Below, piece after piece: positions 1 through 8,953 of a stretch of 64,000 bases of DNA. The position numbers and the translations under genes are program-made. Position 1 is the first letter of the stretch. Each line of letters begins with the position of its first letter. Below the pieces are notes generated by a model. That model was not told the origin of the DNA, did no database searches, and saw only the letters and a program-made list of their open reading frames with translations. The stretch spans positions 1-64,000 of the forward strand of contig JAGCXX010000121.1 of the NCBI GenBank assembly GCA_017961115.1, given 5' to 3'. The DNA comes from Prevotella sp. GTDB taxonomy: Bacteria; Bacteroidota; Bacteroidia; Bacteroidales; Bacteroidaceae.

Positions 1-202
1 AAATTAGTGTTTTTTTCTGAATCTTTGATTTTTGAATTGTATTTTATAGTTTTATTTAACAGATTTTAAATAAATCAAAAGCCATTTGATTCATTTGCTG
101 GATTATATCCTTTTGGGAGCATCTCTTTTGCTTGTTTTGAACATCTCTTTTGCATCATTTCTCCCTTTGAGATAGTCTTGTCTGATTAGTTGAAAAAAGA
201 CA

Positions 203-328
203 TAAAAAAAGCGATGACCTTCTCAGGCGACCGCTTCGAATCTTCAATAGGTATTAGTTTTTTTTAAGGTAAAAAGATTGTTTTCAGGATAACGATGCAA
301 AGGTAAACCTTTTTTATCAATACCCAAA
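203..328 (-). promoter_or_regulatory. Leftward promoter followed by terminator-like hairpin
   Basis: On the minus strand a TACCTTTG box (298-305) lies 19 bases downstream of a TTTG box (325-328), a good match to the Bacteroidota sigma-ABfr promoter. Transcription would run left. About 60-80 bases on, an imperfect GC-rich hairpin (211-234) is followed on that strand by a run of seven T (204-210). No minus-strand reading frame of note lies between this point and base 1. This is either a leader with an attenuator for a gene outside the window or a small RNA of about 90 nt. The rest of 1-500 is AT-rich and shows only a 12-base direct repeat (120-131 and 142-153). Confidence 0.5.
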
Positions 329-509
329 AGGATTTAAGCAAATTTTTTGAACAGGATTTTGCTGTGTGCCTACACAATTCAAAAATTAACAAAAATTATA
401 ATATTTAACTGCGTAATCGATTGATTTGTCTCAGAAACTGGTGCTTATTTATTTTTTCCAATCCATTTCAAATAGATAAGTAGATTGCTGTTTTTTTAGT
501 TTTGAAAAA

Positions 510-539
510 TTGCAGACTGAAAAAAAATGTTTAATTTTG
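510..539 (+). promoter_or_regulatory. Promoter of the GH2 gene
   Basis: A TTG box at 510-512 and TAATTTTG at 532-539 are separated by 19 bases, matching the TAnnTTTG promoter class. The -7 box lies inside the longest possible reading frame (start at 527), which argues that translation starts at the ATG at 560. Confidence 0.55.
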
Positions 540-559
540 CAGAAATAACGAATACATAT

Positions 560-2977
560 ATGAGACATCTCTTGCTTTTGTTCGGTGTCGTCTTCTTGGA
601 AACTCTCTCGTCTGTTTGTAATGCACAGGTGAGGCAGGAGATGACCCTTTCTGATGGATGGTGGTTTTCACGTGACAGTGTGGAATGGCAGGAAGTGACT
701 GTACCCCATGATTGGGCGATAGCAGGTCCGTTTGACAAGAAATGGGACTTGCAGTATGTTGCCATTGAGCAAAATGGTGAAAAGGAGAAAACAGAGAAGT
801 CAGGAAGGTCAGGTGCCTTGCCCTGGGTGGGAAAAGGATATTATAAGAAGGTGCTTGCACTCCGTGAGCAACCCGCATACGCCATGTTGGTTTTTGATGG
901 TGCCATGAGTGAGCCTGTCGTTCGAATCAATGGCCAATATGCAGGGAGATGGGCCTACGGATACAACGCATTCCGTATCGACGCCACCTCTCTTCTTCAT
1001 CAAGGAGACAACATCATAGAAGTCTCACTCAATAATATGGAGGAAAGCAGCAGATGGTATCCAGGAGGAGGTATTTACCGGCCGGTCACACTGATTTTGG
1101 GACAGCGGGCGATGCTTGACGATTGGGAGACCTACTTCCGAACGGTAAAAATTGAAAATGATGCAGCCACTATTGATGTGGGTGTTGCTGCCACAGGAGA
1201 TTATCATGACGGATATTGGGCCGTGGATGTGGCACTGCGAGACACAAAAGGTAGCATAGTTGCACAGAGTCATTCTCCAATAGCGCAGGACGGCACCTTC
1301 TCTGACAAGTTGCGCGTGGAGAAACCTCATCTCTGGTCTCCTGAGTCACCTTATTTATATATATTGGAGACAAAATTGTATCATCATCTGCAACTTGTGG
1401 ACGAGAAAAAGACCAAGGTGGGAATCAGAACAGTTGCAGTAGGAAAGGATATCGGTTTTCAGCTCAATGGGCAGACTCGCAAAATAAAGGGTGTGTGCCT
1501 GCACCATGATTTGGGTCCCTTGGGAGCCGCTGTCAACAAGGCTGCGCTTATCCGTCAAATCCGTTTGATGAAGGAAATGGGGTGTGATGCTATACGCACG
1601 GCCCACAACATGCCCTCCACCATGCAGATGGAGGTGTGTGATTCCATGGGAATGATGGTGATGGCAGAGAGTTTTGACATGTGGATTTATCCTAAGTGCA
1701 AGAATGGGTATGCTCGGTTTTTCAAAGAATGGAGTGACCGTGACATCGAGAATCTCGTCAAGTGCCACCGCAACCATCCTTCAATCGTCATGTGGAGCAT
1801 AGGCAATGAGATACCGGAACAATGGAGTGAGGAAGGAAGGAATATCGCAGCCCATTTGCAAAAGATTTGCCATGAGCTGGACCCCTCACGGCCCGTCACA
1901 CAAGGTATGGACAGGGCGGAGGCCGCTCTGAAATCGGGTTTTGCCCAGACAATGGATGTACCTGGATTCAATTACAGAGTACACAAATATGAGAACAACA
2001 TCAAGCAGTTGCCTCAGGGTTTCCTGTTAGGGTCGGAAACGGCATCGACGGTGAGTTCAAGAGGGGTGTACAAGTTTCCTGTGGAGATATCCGACCATGC
2101 CGTGTACAACGACGGACAGTGCTCGAGTTATGACACGGAGTATTGCTCGTGGAGCAATCTGCCTGATGACGATTGGTGTATGCAGGACGATTTCCCATGG
2201 GTCATCGGTGAGTTCGTTTGGACAGGTTTCGACTACTTGGGCGAACCGACTCCTTATGACGAGTATTGGCCATCCAGAAGCAGCTATTTTGGCATCTGCG
2301 ATTTGGCGGGATTGCCCAAAGACCGGTATTTCCTCTATAGAAGCAAGTGGAACCAGCAGAAGCACACGCTTCATTTGCTTCCCCATTGGACCTGGTACGG
2401 AAGAGAGGGCAAGACCACACCGGTGTATTGCTATACCGACTGGCCGGAGGCAGAGTTGTTTGTCAATGGTGTAAGTCAGGGGCGCAAATCCAAGAATCCT
2501 TCATCAAGACTTGACAGATACAGGCTGAGATGGAATGATGTCATTTATGAGCCTGGTGAGATAAAGGTTGTGGCTTATGACAACAACGGACAGGCTGTAG
2601 ACGAGAAAACCGTCAGGACGGCGGGAAAAGTGGCCGCTTTGAGGCTGGAACCCGACAGGAAACAACTTTCTGCTGATGGCAATGACCTTTCTTTCATCAC
2701 TGTCAGCATGGTGGATAAAGATGGCAACCTGGTTCCACAAGCCGACCATCAACTCTCTTTTGAAGTGAGCGGAGCCGGTTTGTTCAAGGCAGCATGCAAT
2801 GGTGATGCCACTTCCTTGGAACCATTTACACAGCCCACCATGCGACTGTTCAATGGGCAGTTGGTTATTGTTGTGCAGGCAAAAAAGGAGAAGGGGGATA
2901 TCTTGGTAAAGGTCAACGAGGTAACCAAAAGAAAAGAAGGTGGTATCTCTTCTGAACTGACACTCCGAACAGAGTGA
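560..2977 (+). CDS. Glycoside hydrolase family 2 protein (beta-galactosidase-like)
   Basis: Exported GH2 enzyme, probably a periplasmic or surface beta-galactosidase acting on oligosaccharides. The ATG at 560 gives an 805-residue protein that opens with a clean signal peptide (MRHLLLLFGVVFLETL, then NAQ at the cleavage site); a start at 527 would put a promoter inside the gene. Domains in order: sugar-binding jelly roll (about 50-190), Ig-like domain (200-300), TIM barrel (305-590) and C-terminal Ig-like modules including a DUF4982-like segment. The acid/base is E417 in SIGNEIPEQ and the nucleophile E551 in VIGEFVWTGFDY. It stands just upstream of the LRR-queH run (68-base gap). GH2 family is firm; substrate (galactoside or other) is inferred and could differ. 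Confidence 0.9.
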   Translation: MRHLLLLFGVVFLETLSSVCNAQVRQEMTLSDGWWFSRDSVEWQEVTVPHDWAIAGPFDKKWDLQYVAIEQNGEKEKTEKSGRSGALPWVGKGYYKKVLALREQPAYAMLVFDGAMSEPVVRINGQYAGRWAYGYNAFRIDATSLLHQGDNIIEVSLNNMEESSRWYPGGGIYRPVTLILGQRAMLDDWETYFRTVKIENDAATIDVGVAATGDYHDGYWAVDVALRDTKGSIVAQSHSPIAQDGTFSDKLRVEKPHLWSPESPYLYILETKLYHHLQLVDEKKTKVGIRTVAVGKDIGFQLNGQTRKIKGVCLHHDLGPLGAAVNKAALIRQIRLMKEMGCDAIRTAHNMPSTMQMEVCDSMGMMVMAESFDMWIYPKCKNGYARFFKEWSDRDIENLVKCHRNHPSIVMWSIGNEIPEQWSEEGRNIAAHLQKICHELDPSRPVTQGMDRAEAALKSGFAQTMDVPGFNYRVHKYENNIKQLPQGFLLGSETASTVSSRGVYKFPVEISDHAVYNDGQCSSYDTEYCSWSNLPDDDWCMQDDFPWVIGEFVWTGFDYLGEPTPYDEYWPSRSSYFGICDLAGLPKDRYFLYRSKWNQQKHTLHLLPHWTWYGREGKTTPVYCYTDWPEAELFVNGVSQGRKSKNPSSRLDRYRLRWNDVIYEPGEIKVVAYDNNGQAVDEKTVRTAGKVAALRLEPDRKQLSADGNDLSFITVSMVDKDGNLVPQADHQLSFEVSGAGLFKAACNGDATSLEPFTQPTMRLFNGQLVIVVQAKKEKGDILVKVNEVTKRKEGGISSELTLRTE

Positions 2978-3021
2978 TTTGTTGTGCTGCTCTCGTAGGT
3001 TCTTTCTTCTTGACTACTATT

Positions 3022-3045
3022 ATGAACGCAGAAATAAGGAAATAA
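3022..3045 (+). other. Seven-codon mini-ORF abutting the LRR gene
   Basis: ATG at 3022 opens a seven-codon frame (MNAEIRK) whose TAA (3043-3045) directly abuts the ATG at 3046. The arrangement would allow translational reinitiation, but it may be chance. Confidence 0.25.
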
Positions 3046-4806
3046 ATGGCGTGTAGATTATTGACAACACTGGTTTCATGGGTACTGACCTTGCAAGTGA
3101 TGGCACAATATGATTTGTATGTCTCGTTGCTTGAGGATGGTACCTTGGAGGAGACGGTGGATCTGATAACGGAGAAAGCCCATCATTCAGTTAGGTCGAT
3201 GAAGGTCAACGGCCCCATCAACGGCACGGATATGATGTTCATTCGTGATATGTGTGGGGTTAGGGATTTGGACACTCCAACCGACGGTCAGTTGAGAATA
3301 CTCGATTTGACAGATGCATATGTCGTCGAATCGCCTGCGGTTTATCTTTCCATGTATGGTGTGGACTTCACCACGCAGGACTCCCATTTTGGCAGTGGAT
3401 TCCTGTACAATTGCCAACAATTGGAGAAAGTCTTTTTGCCCATGGGAATCAATTCCATCGATACACTTGCGTTTGCCATGTGTTCATCCCTCAAGGAAAT
3501 GATGATTCCAGATGGGGTCACTCATATTGGATATGGTGCTTTCTATGGATGTTCCAATCTTCATTATCTCAGCATTCCTGATTTGGTATCTGATGTAGAG
3601 GAAGGGGCTTTCCAATATATGGACAATCTTGAGGAACTGTCTCTTGGAGATGCGGTCGCATCACTCGACAATGCGGCCATCCTTGGCGACAAACGCTTGC
3701 AAATCATCAATTTAGGCAATAGATTCAAGGATTACAGTCCGGTCATGTTCTACAATGCGCCCTCCCTTTCCTATGTCAATGTCACTCCAGGCAATCCATA
3801 TTATTGTTCATTGGATGGGGTGCTCTTCTCATTTAGCAAGGACTCTCTCATGGTTTTTCCTCCGGTATCACCGTTGACGAACTACGAGGTCCCGGAGGAA
3901 GTAAGGCATATCTCGCCCTATGCCTTTTGCAATGCATCTAAGTTGAGGTCTGTCGTCATGCCCGATTCCATGCTGGTGATTGACACATTGGCTTTTTATG
4001 GATGCTCCTCCCTTTCCGATATCCAACTCAATGAAGGACTGAAAGCATTGAGGTTGGGGGCTTTCGCCAATACTGTTGGGGAAGCCTCCTCTCTGGCTGA
4101 AATATCTTTGCCCTCAACAGTTGATGAAATAGATGGCGGAGCATTCCTTTTCCAGACCGCAAACATTCGTGTCAGCGAACAGAATGAGCATTATGCTTCA
4201 GATGATTCCGGTATACTTTATGACAAGGAAAAGACCGTCGTTTGCCATGTCCCATGCGTCATCAGCCAATTGGAATTGGCACAAACTGTTGACAGCGTGG
4301 CTCCATATGCCTTTGCCGGCACATCAGTGCCAGTTGTTTATCTGTGTGACCAGGTGAAGCATATTGGCAATGGTGCTTTTTTGTGCGCCACATCGCATCA
4401 GATAACATTAGGATATGGGATAGAGGACATTGGCGAATGGATAGTGGATGGGTGTGCGCAACTGAAATCATTGTATTGTTTCGCTTCTCCAAAAGACAAT
4501 CTGATGGCAGCCGAGGCATTCTATGACCATAGCGGGAATGTGGGCCGGCAATGCGTGCTTTATGTCCTGCCAGGTAACACAAATGTTTTTATGCAGAAAA
4601 AAGGATTTGCTGATGCTGATGGGAATTCCTATTTCTCAGCCGTCAGGGAAATGGACGGCGCCGACGATATCAGAACAGCAGAGAGACATGGTGTTTCAAG
4701 TGGACTTGTATATGACCTGAAAGGGCAGGTGATACCAACCTCTCAAAAGGGTGTGCGTATTGTTGTCTTGCCCGATGGAAAGGGTATAAAGACTATTGAA
4801 AGATAG
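3046..4806 (+). CDS. BspA-type leucine-rich repeat secreted protein
   Basis: A 586-residue protein with a signal peptide (MACRLLTTLVSWVLTLQ, then VMAQ) and a body of LRR_5 (BspA/Treponema-type) repeats, visible as recurring patterns such as IPDGVTHIGYGAFYGCSNL and MPDSMLVIDTLAFYGCSSL from about residue 130 to 500. The family forms extended solenoids at the cell surface used in adhesion or protein binding. The last 30 residues (YDLKGQ, then GVRIVVLPDGKGIKTIER) resemble the short type IX secretion tail of Prevotella proteins, so surface export is likely. It begins the packed run that continues with queH (stop and next ORF 35 bases apart). Ligand unknown. Confidence 0.85.
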   Translation: MACRLLTTLVSWVLTLQVMAQYDLYVSLLEDGTLEETVDLITEKAHHSVRSMKVNGPINGTDMMFIRDMCGVRDLDTPTDGQLRILDLTDAYVVESPAVYLSMYGVDFTTQDSHFGSGFLYNCQQLEKVFLPMGINSIDTLAFAMCSSLKEMMIPDGVTHIGYGAFYGCSNLHYLSIPDLVSDVEEGAFQYMDNLEELSLGDAVASLDNAAILGDKRLQIINLGNRFKDYSPVMFYNAPSLSYVNVTPGNPYYCSLDGVLFSFSKDSLMVFPPVSPLTNYEVPEEVRHISPYAFCNASKLRSVVMPDSMLVIDTLAFYGCSSLSDIQLNEGLKALRLGAFANTVGEASSLAEISLPSTVDEIDGGAFLFQTANIRVSEQNEHYASDDSGILYDKEKTVVCHVPCVISQLELAQTVDSVAPYAFAGTSVPVVYLCDQVKHIGNGAFLCATSHQITLGYGIEDIGEWIVDGCAQLKSLYCFASPKDNLMAAEAFYDHSGNVGRQCVLYVLPGNTNVFMQKKGFADADGNSYFSAVREMDGADDIRTAERHGVSSGLVYDLKGQVIPTSQKGVRIVVLPDGKGIKTIER

Positions 4807-4841
4807 TCTTGGCCCGACACAATCATCTTAATCCAACACAA

Positions 4842-5435
4842 ATGGTAAAAAAACGATTGCCAGCTATCATCATACCGGAAGGAGTCAACGAAGTGCTGCT
4901 CCATGCATGTTGTGCGCCTTGTTCGTCAGCAATTGTGGAATGGATGCTTGAGCATGGTGTGAAGCCAGTCATTTTCTATTTCAATCCCAATATTTATCCT
5001 TTGGATGAATATACTGTCAGGAAAGAAGAAAGCAAGCGACATGCGGAAGCCCTCGGCTTAAGTTGGATTGATGGTGACTATGATCATGAGTCATGGTGCA
5101 GCGTGGTCAGTGGACTGGAGAATGAGCCTGAGCGGGGAAAGCGATGCCTGAGGTGCTTTGAGATGAGACTAAGGGCCACTGCAGAGAAAGCGGCAGAGTT
5201 GGGTATAAGGGCATTTACGACCACGCTGGCTTCCTCCCGCTGGAAAAACATTGAGCAAATCTTCCAGGCGGGAATGAAAGCGCAACAAGAAGTGGACGGA
5301 ACGTACTTTTGGGCACAGAATTGGCGTAAAGGCGGACTCTATGAGCGAAGAAATGTGTTGTTGAGGCAATTCAACTTCTACAACCAAAAATATTGTGGAT
5401 GTGAGTATAGTATAACAAATGTGAATAGAATATGA
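4842..5435 (+). CDS. queH: Epoxyqueuosine reductase QueH
   Basis: QueH-type (DUF208) epoxyqueuosine reductase, which performs the last step of queuosine synthesis on tRNA and replaces QueG in many anaerobes. The cysteines of the family are visible: HACCAPC (C23, C24, C27), the CLRCFEMR pair near residue 105, and the C-terminal NQKYCGCEYS. A conserved KGGLYERR segment precedes the end. I prefer the ATG at 4842 (197 residues); a TTG at 4809, right after the LRR stop, would add 11 residues. It overlaps the next gene by four bases (ATGA), so translation is probably coupled. Function is firm by motif. Confidence 0.9.
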   Translation: MVKKRLPAIIIPEGVNEVLLHACCAPCSSAIVEWMLEHGVKPVIFYFNPNIYPLDEYTVRKEESKRHAEALGLSWIDGDYDHESWCSVVSGLENEPERGKRCLRCFEMRLRATAEKAAELGIRAFTTTLASSRWKNIEQIFQAGMKAQQEVDGTYFWAQNWRKGGLYERRNVLLRQFNFYNQKYCGCEYSITNVNRI

Positions 5436-6415
5436 AATACATCAGATGGGGCTTCATCGGATGCGGTGAGGTGACAGAGATAAAAAGTGGTCCGGCCTTC
5501 AGCGATGTCGAAGGTTCCAGTGTCGTCGCTGTCATGAGCAGGACAAAGAGCAATGCGCAGTCGTATGCTGAGAGACATCATATCAGCAGGTGGTATACAG
5601 ATGCACAGCAACTCATCAACGACCCTGATGTCAATGCTGTATATATTGCCACTCCTCCCTCAAGCCATGCCACTTATGCCATTATGGCCATGAAGGCGGG
5701 CAAGCCTGTCTATGTGGAGAAACCCTTGGCTTCCAACTATGAAGACTGTGCAAGGGTCAACCGAGTGAGTGAGCAGACAGGAATGCCCTGTTTCGTGGCT
5801 TACTATAGGAGATACCTTCCTTATTTCCAGCGAGTGAAGGAAATCGTAAAAAATGGTGTCATCGGAAAAATCATCAATGTGCAGGTGAGGTTTGCTTGTC
5901 CTCCAAGGGAGATTGACTATGCTGCTCCAGAGAACTTGCCTTGGAGGCTGAAGCCAGAAATCTCAGGAGGGGGATATTTTTATGACCTTGCCCCTCATCA
6001 GCTCGATTTGCTGCAAGACTTTTTTGGCGTCATTGTAGACGCAAAGGGCATATGTGCCAACAGAGGGGGGCTGTATTCTCCCGAAGACACACTCAGCGCG
6101 TGCTTTAAGTTTGAGAACGGACTTCCCGGAAGTGGTTCATGGTGCTTTGTCGGACATGAGTCGGCAAGGGAGGACAGGATAGAGGTGATTGGAGACCAGG
6201 GTATCGTTAGTTTCTCTGTATTTGACTACGAGCCCATACAGTTGGTCACAAGTGAAGGGAAAACAGAAATCACAGTACCCAATCCTCCGTATGTCCAACT
6301 GCCGATAATAGAGGCTGTCATACATCACCTACAGGGATTCGGACTATGCACCTGTACGAGTGTGTCTGCCACTCCGGTCAATTGGGTGCTCGACCGTATT
6401 TTGGGGAAATTCTGA
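5432..6415 (+). CDS. Gfo/Idh/MocA family oxidoreductase
   Basis: NAD(P)-dependent oxidoreductase of 327 residues. The N-terminal Rossmann fold shows GFIGCGEVTE at residues 6-15 and the family EKP motif in PVYVEKPLASNYEDC near residue 95; a C-terminal alpha/beta substrate domain follows, with a histidine in GYFYDLAPHQLDL at the usual catalytic place. Members act on inositols, glucose-fructose, UDP-sugars or related polyols; the substrate cannot be told here. The gene overlaps queH by four bases and its stop (TGA 6413-6415) overlaps the next ATG by one base, so it sits mid-operon. Confidence 0.85.
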   Translation: MKYIRWGFIGCGEVTEIKSGPAFSDVEGSSVVAVMSRTKSNAQSYAERHHISRWYTDAQQLINDPDVNAVYIATPPSSHATYAIMAMKAGKPVYVEKPLASNYEDCARVNRVSEQTGMPCFVAYYRRYLPYFQRVKEIVKNGVIGKIINVQVRFACPPREIDYAAPENLPWRLKPEISGGGYFYDLAPHQLDLLQDFFGVIVDAKGICANRGGLYSPEDTLSACFKFENGLPGSGSWCFVGHESAREDRIEVIGDQGIVSFSVFDYEPIQLVTSEGKTEITVPNPPYVQLPIIEAVIHHLQGFGLCTCTSVSATPVNWVLDRILGKF

Positions 6416-7509
6416 TGCTTAGGCTTTTGATGATATGCATGTTTGTGTTGATGCCGGCAATGATGTCGGCAGAGAACGACAGCATCACCGTCAAAAAGAA
6501 TTTTTGGAAGAAAACATGGGACGGTGCCTTGAGTGTCGTCAAGGAATTCAACAATGTTGATACTGCTTATATCGAACCCCAGCATTATAAGTTTACCACT
6601 ACCTTGATGTCAACTTATTTTTTCGAGGCATACAGCATCAGAAGCAAGAATGGGCAGAGTATAGATTTCGCTCCCGAAGCAAGAATCAAGGTCGGCCCTT
6701 ATATTGGATGGAGTGTCTTGTTCTGGGGGTATACAGTAGATTTGGCATATATCAGTGCCAACAAAAAGAAAGAGCTTGACCTTAGTGTCTACACTTCTAT
6801 GGTGGGAGTTGACTTCTTCCGCAGAAACTCCGGGAGTGACTACAAAATCCGCTCTTTGGATTTAAACGACGATAGTCCTACCGACTCCATCTCAGGTGTT
6901 CCTTTTGATGGGTTGGATGTATCCATCACAGGTCTTAATGCATATTACATTCCCAATCACCGCAAATTTTCCTATCCCGCAGCCTTCAGTCAAAGCACAT
7001 GCCAGAGACGGAGTGCCGGTTCTTTTATGTTTGGAGGAGGATATACACGCCATTCCTTGAAAATGGATAGTCAGAAACTCAAGAACGCTGTAGAGCGGGC
7101 GATGCCGGGAACTGCGGAGAGGCTCGACAGCGGTTTGTTGCTCAAGGACATCAAATATACGGATATCTCTCTGTCGGCAGGATATGGCTACAATTGGGTG
7201 TTTTCCACCAACTGGCTGCTGTCTGTCTCCTTGTCTGCCGCTTTGGGATACAAGCATGCCACTGGTGAGAGGGCGGTTGACTTTTCGCTGCTGAGGGATT
7301 TCTCATTCACCAATTTCAATTTTGATGGAGTAGGTAGGTTTGGACTGATTTGGAACAACTCCAAATGGTATTTTGGTGCTTATGGCATCGTGCATTCATA
7401 CAATTATCGCAAGTCGCAGTTCCATACCAACAACTATTTTGGAAATGTCAATGTATATGTAGGTTTTAATTTCGGACGTAAAAAATCACATAAGAAAAAT
7501 GAAGAATAA
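6415..7509 (+). CDS. DUF4421 family envelope protein
   Basis: A 364-residue protein of the Bacteroidota family DUF4421, of unknown function. The ATG at 6415 gives a signal peptide (MLRLLMICMFVLMPAM, then MSAEN). The body has many alternating aromatic/polar stretches, two-residue-periodic and ending in NVNVYVGFNFGRKKS, which suggests an outer-membrane beta-barrel. The family signature NHRKFSYPAAFSQ followed by RRSAGSF is present near residue 190. It overlaps its upstream neighbour by one base and its downstream neighbour (DUF1460) by 11, so the two envelope proteins are likely made together. Barrel topology is inferred. Confidence 0.75.
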   Translation: MLRLLMICMFVLMPAMMSAENDSITVKKNFWKKTWDGALSVVKEFNNVDTAYIEPQHYKFTTTLMSTYFFEAYSIRSKNGQSIDFAPEARIKVGPYIGWSVLFWGYTVDLAYISANKKKELDLSVYTSMVGVDFFRRNSGSDYKIRSLDLNDDSPTDSISGVPFDGLDVSITGLNAYYIPNHRKFSYPAAFSQSTCQRRSAGSFMFGGGYTRHSLKMDSQKLKNAVERAMPGTAERLDSGLLLKDIKYTDISLSAGYGYNWVFSTNWLLSVSLSAALGYKHATGERAVDFSLLRDFSFTNFNFDGVGRFGLIWNNSKWYFGAYGIVHSYNYRKSQFHTNNYFGNVNVYVGFNFGRKKSHKKNEE

Positions 7510-8425
7510 GAAGAATAGAATGATTTTGGCAGTTTTGGTTGCCCTGATACTGGTCTCATGTGGAAATCAGACAGCTCAGGCATCAGGGCATGAGGTGGAC
7601 CGGGTAGAGCAAAATACCCGTCAGCAGTCTTTCGAAGTGAGAAAGGCCAACAAAGGTGACAGCATCCGAATAGTAGGTCTCCTCAAAGAAGGGAATGCTC
7701 TTGAAAAGGATGTAAACATCGTCATGTTTTATGCGAGGAAATTTCTTGGAAAACCCTATGTGGCTTATACGCTAGACCAGGAACTGGAAGAGCGCCTGGT
7801 TGTCAATACCGAAGGGTTGGACTGCACTACCTATGTGGAAAATGTGATGGCTCTCACCATCTGCACGAAGAGAAAACTCACTTCATTCAAGGATTTCTGC
7901 AATGTCTTGGCACAAGTGAGGTACGTTGGGGGGAAAGTAGCCTATACAACTCGGCAACACTATTTCACATACTGGATTTCAGACAATATCAAAGAGGCAT
8001 TGATTGCTGATGTCGATTTGCCAGCAGCACCCCTTTCACAGAAGCGGAAACCAAAGGTAGACTACATGACCACTCATGTGTCTTCATACAAGATGCTGAA
8101 TGCTCACCGTGAGTGGTTGCCTGACATTAAGAAAATGGAGCAAGTTGTCAATGCGACGTCGTTCTCCTATATCCCCAAGGAGCAACTGAAAGATTCTGGA
8201 AAGTACAGCAAATACATCAAGGATGGCGACATCATAGGTATTGTCACCAATAAGGCAGGACTCGACATCTCACATGTCGGTTTTGCCGTATGGCACAAAG
8301 GGCAACTTCATCTCATGAATGCCTCATCATTGCATAAAAAGGTGGTAGACGAGCCTATGACGCTATATCAGTATCTCCAGAAACAGACTTCCAGCGTTGG
8401 CATCCGGGTGGTGAGAATTAGGTGA
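7499..8425 (+). CDS. DUF1460 lipoprotein, amidase-like NlpC/P60 fold
   Basis: Lipoprotein of 308 residues with lipobox LVSC (C21). It belongs to the DUF1460 family, whose members fold like NlpC/P60 cysteine peptidases and are annotated as N-acetylmuramoyl-L-alanine amidase-like. The likely catalytic residues are C109 in GLDCTTYVEN and H259 in DISHVGFAVW. The role is probably cleavage of a peptidoglycan or related amide bond in the periplasm. It starts inside the DUF4421 gene and ends at the rseC promoter region. Exact substrate unknown. Confidence 0.8.
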   Translation: MKNKKNRMILAVLVALILVSCGNQTAQASGHEVDRVEQNTRQQSFEVRKANKGDSIRIVGLLKEGNALEKDVNIVMFYARKFLGKPYVAYTLDQELEERLVVNTEGLDCTTYVENVMALTICTKRKLTSFKDFCNVLAQVRYVGGKVAYTTRQHYFTYWISDNIKEALIADVDLPAAPLSQKRKPKVDYMTTHVSSYKMLNAHREWLPDIKKMEQVVNATSFSYIPKEQLKDSGKYSKYIKDGDIIGIVTNKAGLDISHVGFAVWHKGQLHLMNASSLHKKVVDEPMTLYQYLQKQTSSVGIRVVRIR

Positions 8426-8473
8426 ATTACGAAAACGATTTCATAGATGTTGGCAAGAATATCCTCAATTTAA

Positions 8474-8504
8474 TTGGCTGGTTCATTTTATTTTGGTATT
8501 TTTG
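8474..8504 (+). promoter_or_regulatory. Promoter of the rseC-rnf operon
   Basis: TTG at 8474-8476 and TATTTTTG at 8497-8504 with a 20-base gap match the Bacteroidota consensus. The ATG of rseC follows at 8515, so the leader would be very short. The promoter also argues against the upstream GTG start at 8422. Confidence 0.65.
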
Positions 8505-8514
8505 CAAAAGTATT

Positions 8515-8931
8515 ATGACGAACAAAATCTCACATACTGGGATAATAGAGACAATAAAGGACGAATGCATAACGGTTCGCATCCTGCAGACTTCCGCATG
8601 TGCCGCTTGTAAGGTTGCGGGACATTGCAGTGCCGCTGAGAGCAAGGAGAAAGTTGTAGAAGTAAGGGACAAAAGGGCTGCGGGACGTTACAAGGAGGGC
8701 GACAGTGTCGTTGTCGCCATGTCGGCACAAAATGGCCGTGAGGCTGTGCTCATCGCATTTGCCATACCTCTTGTGTTAATGCTGGTTGTTTTGATTGTTA
8801 TGCGCTGGCTGACAGAAAATGAGGGCCTCATCGCACTGGTGGCTGTCCTGAGTCTTGTCCCATATTATCTTGCCGTATATCTTTTCCGAAGGAAACTTGC
8901 GGGAAGGTTCGCTTTTGTCATAGAGAATTAA
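8515..8931 (+). CDS. rseC: RseC/MucC family protein, SoxR-reducing system
   Basis: Small inner-membrane protein (138 residues from the ATG at 8515) of the RseC/MucC family, found together with Rnf/Rsx complexes. The N-terminal half carries a cysteine cluster, TSACAACKVAGHC, with the C-x2-C-x6-C spacing of the family; the C-terminal half has two hydrophobic helices separated by a short TENEG loop. A GTG at 8422 would extend the frame by 31 residues, but that extension is spanned by the operon promoter. Position immediately before rnfB is the usual one in Bacteroidota. Its exact job, possibly redox handling for the Rnf complex, is not established. Confidence 0.85.
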   Translation: MTNKISHTGIIETIKDECITVRILQTSACAACKVAGHCSAAESKEKVVEVRDKRAAGRYKEGDSVVVAMSAQNGREAVLIAFAIPLVLMLVVLIVMRWLTENEGLIALVAVLSLVPYYLAVYLFRRKLAGRFAFVIEN

Positions 8932-8953
8932 TCCAAAAACAAACTATAACAAC

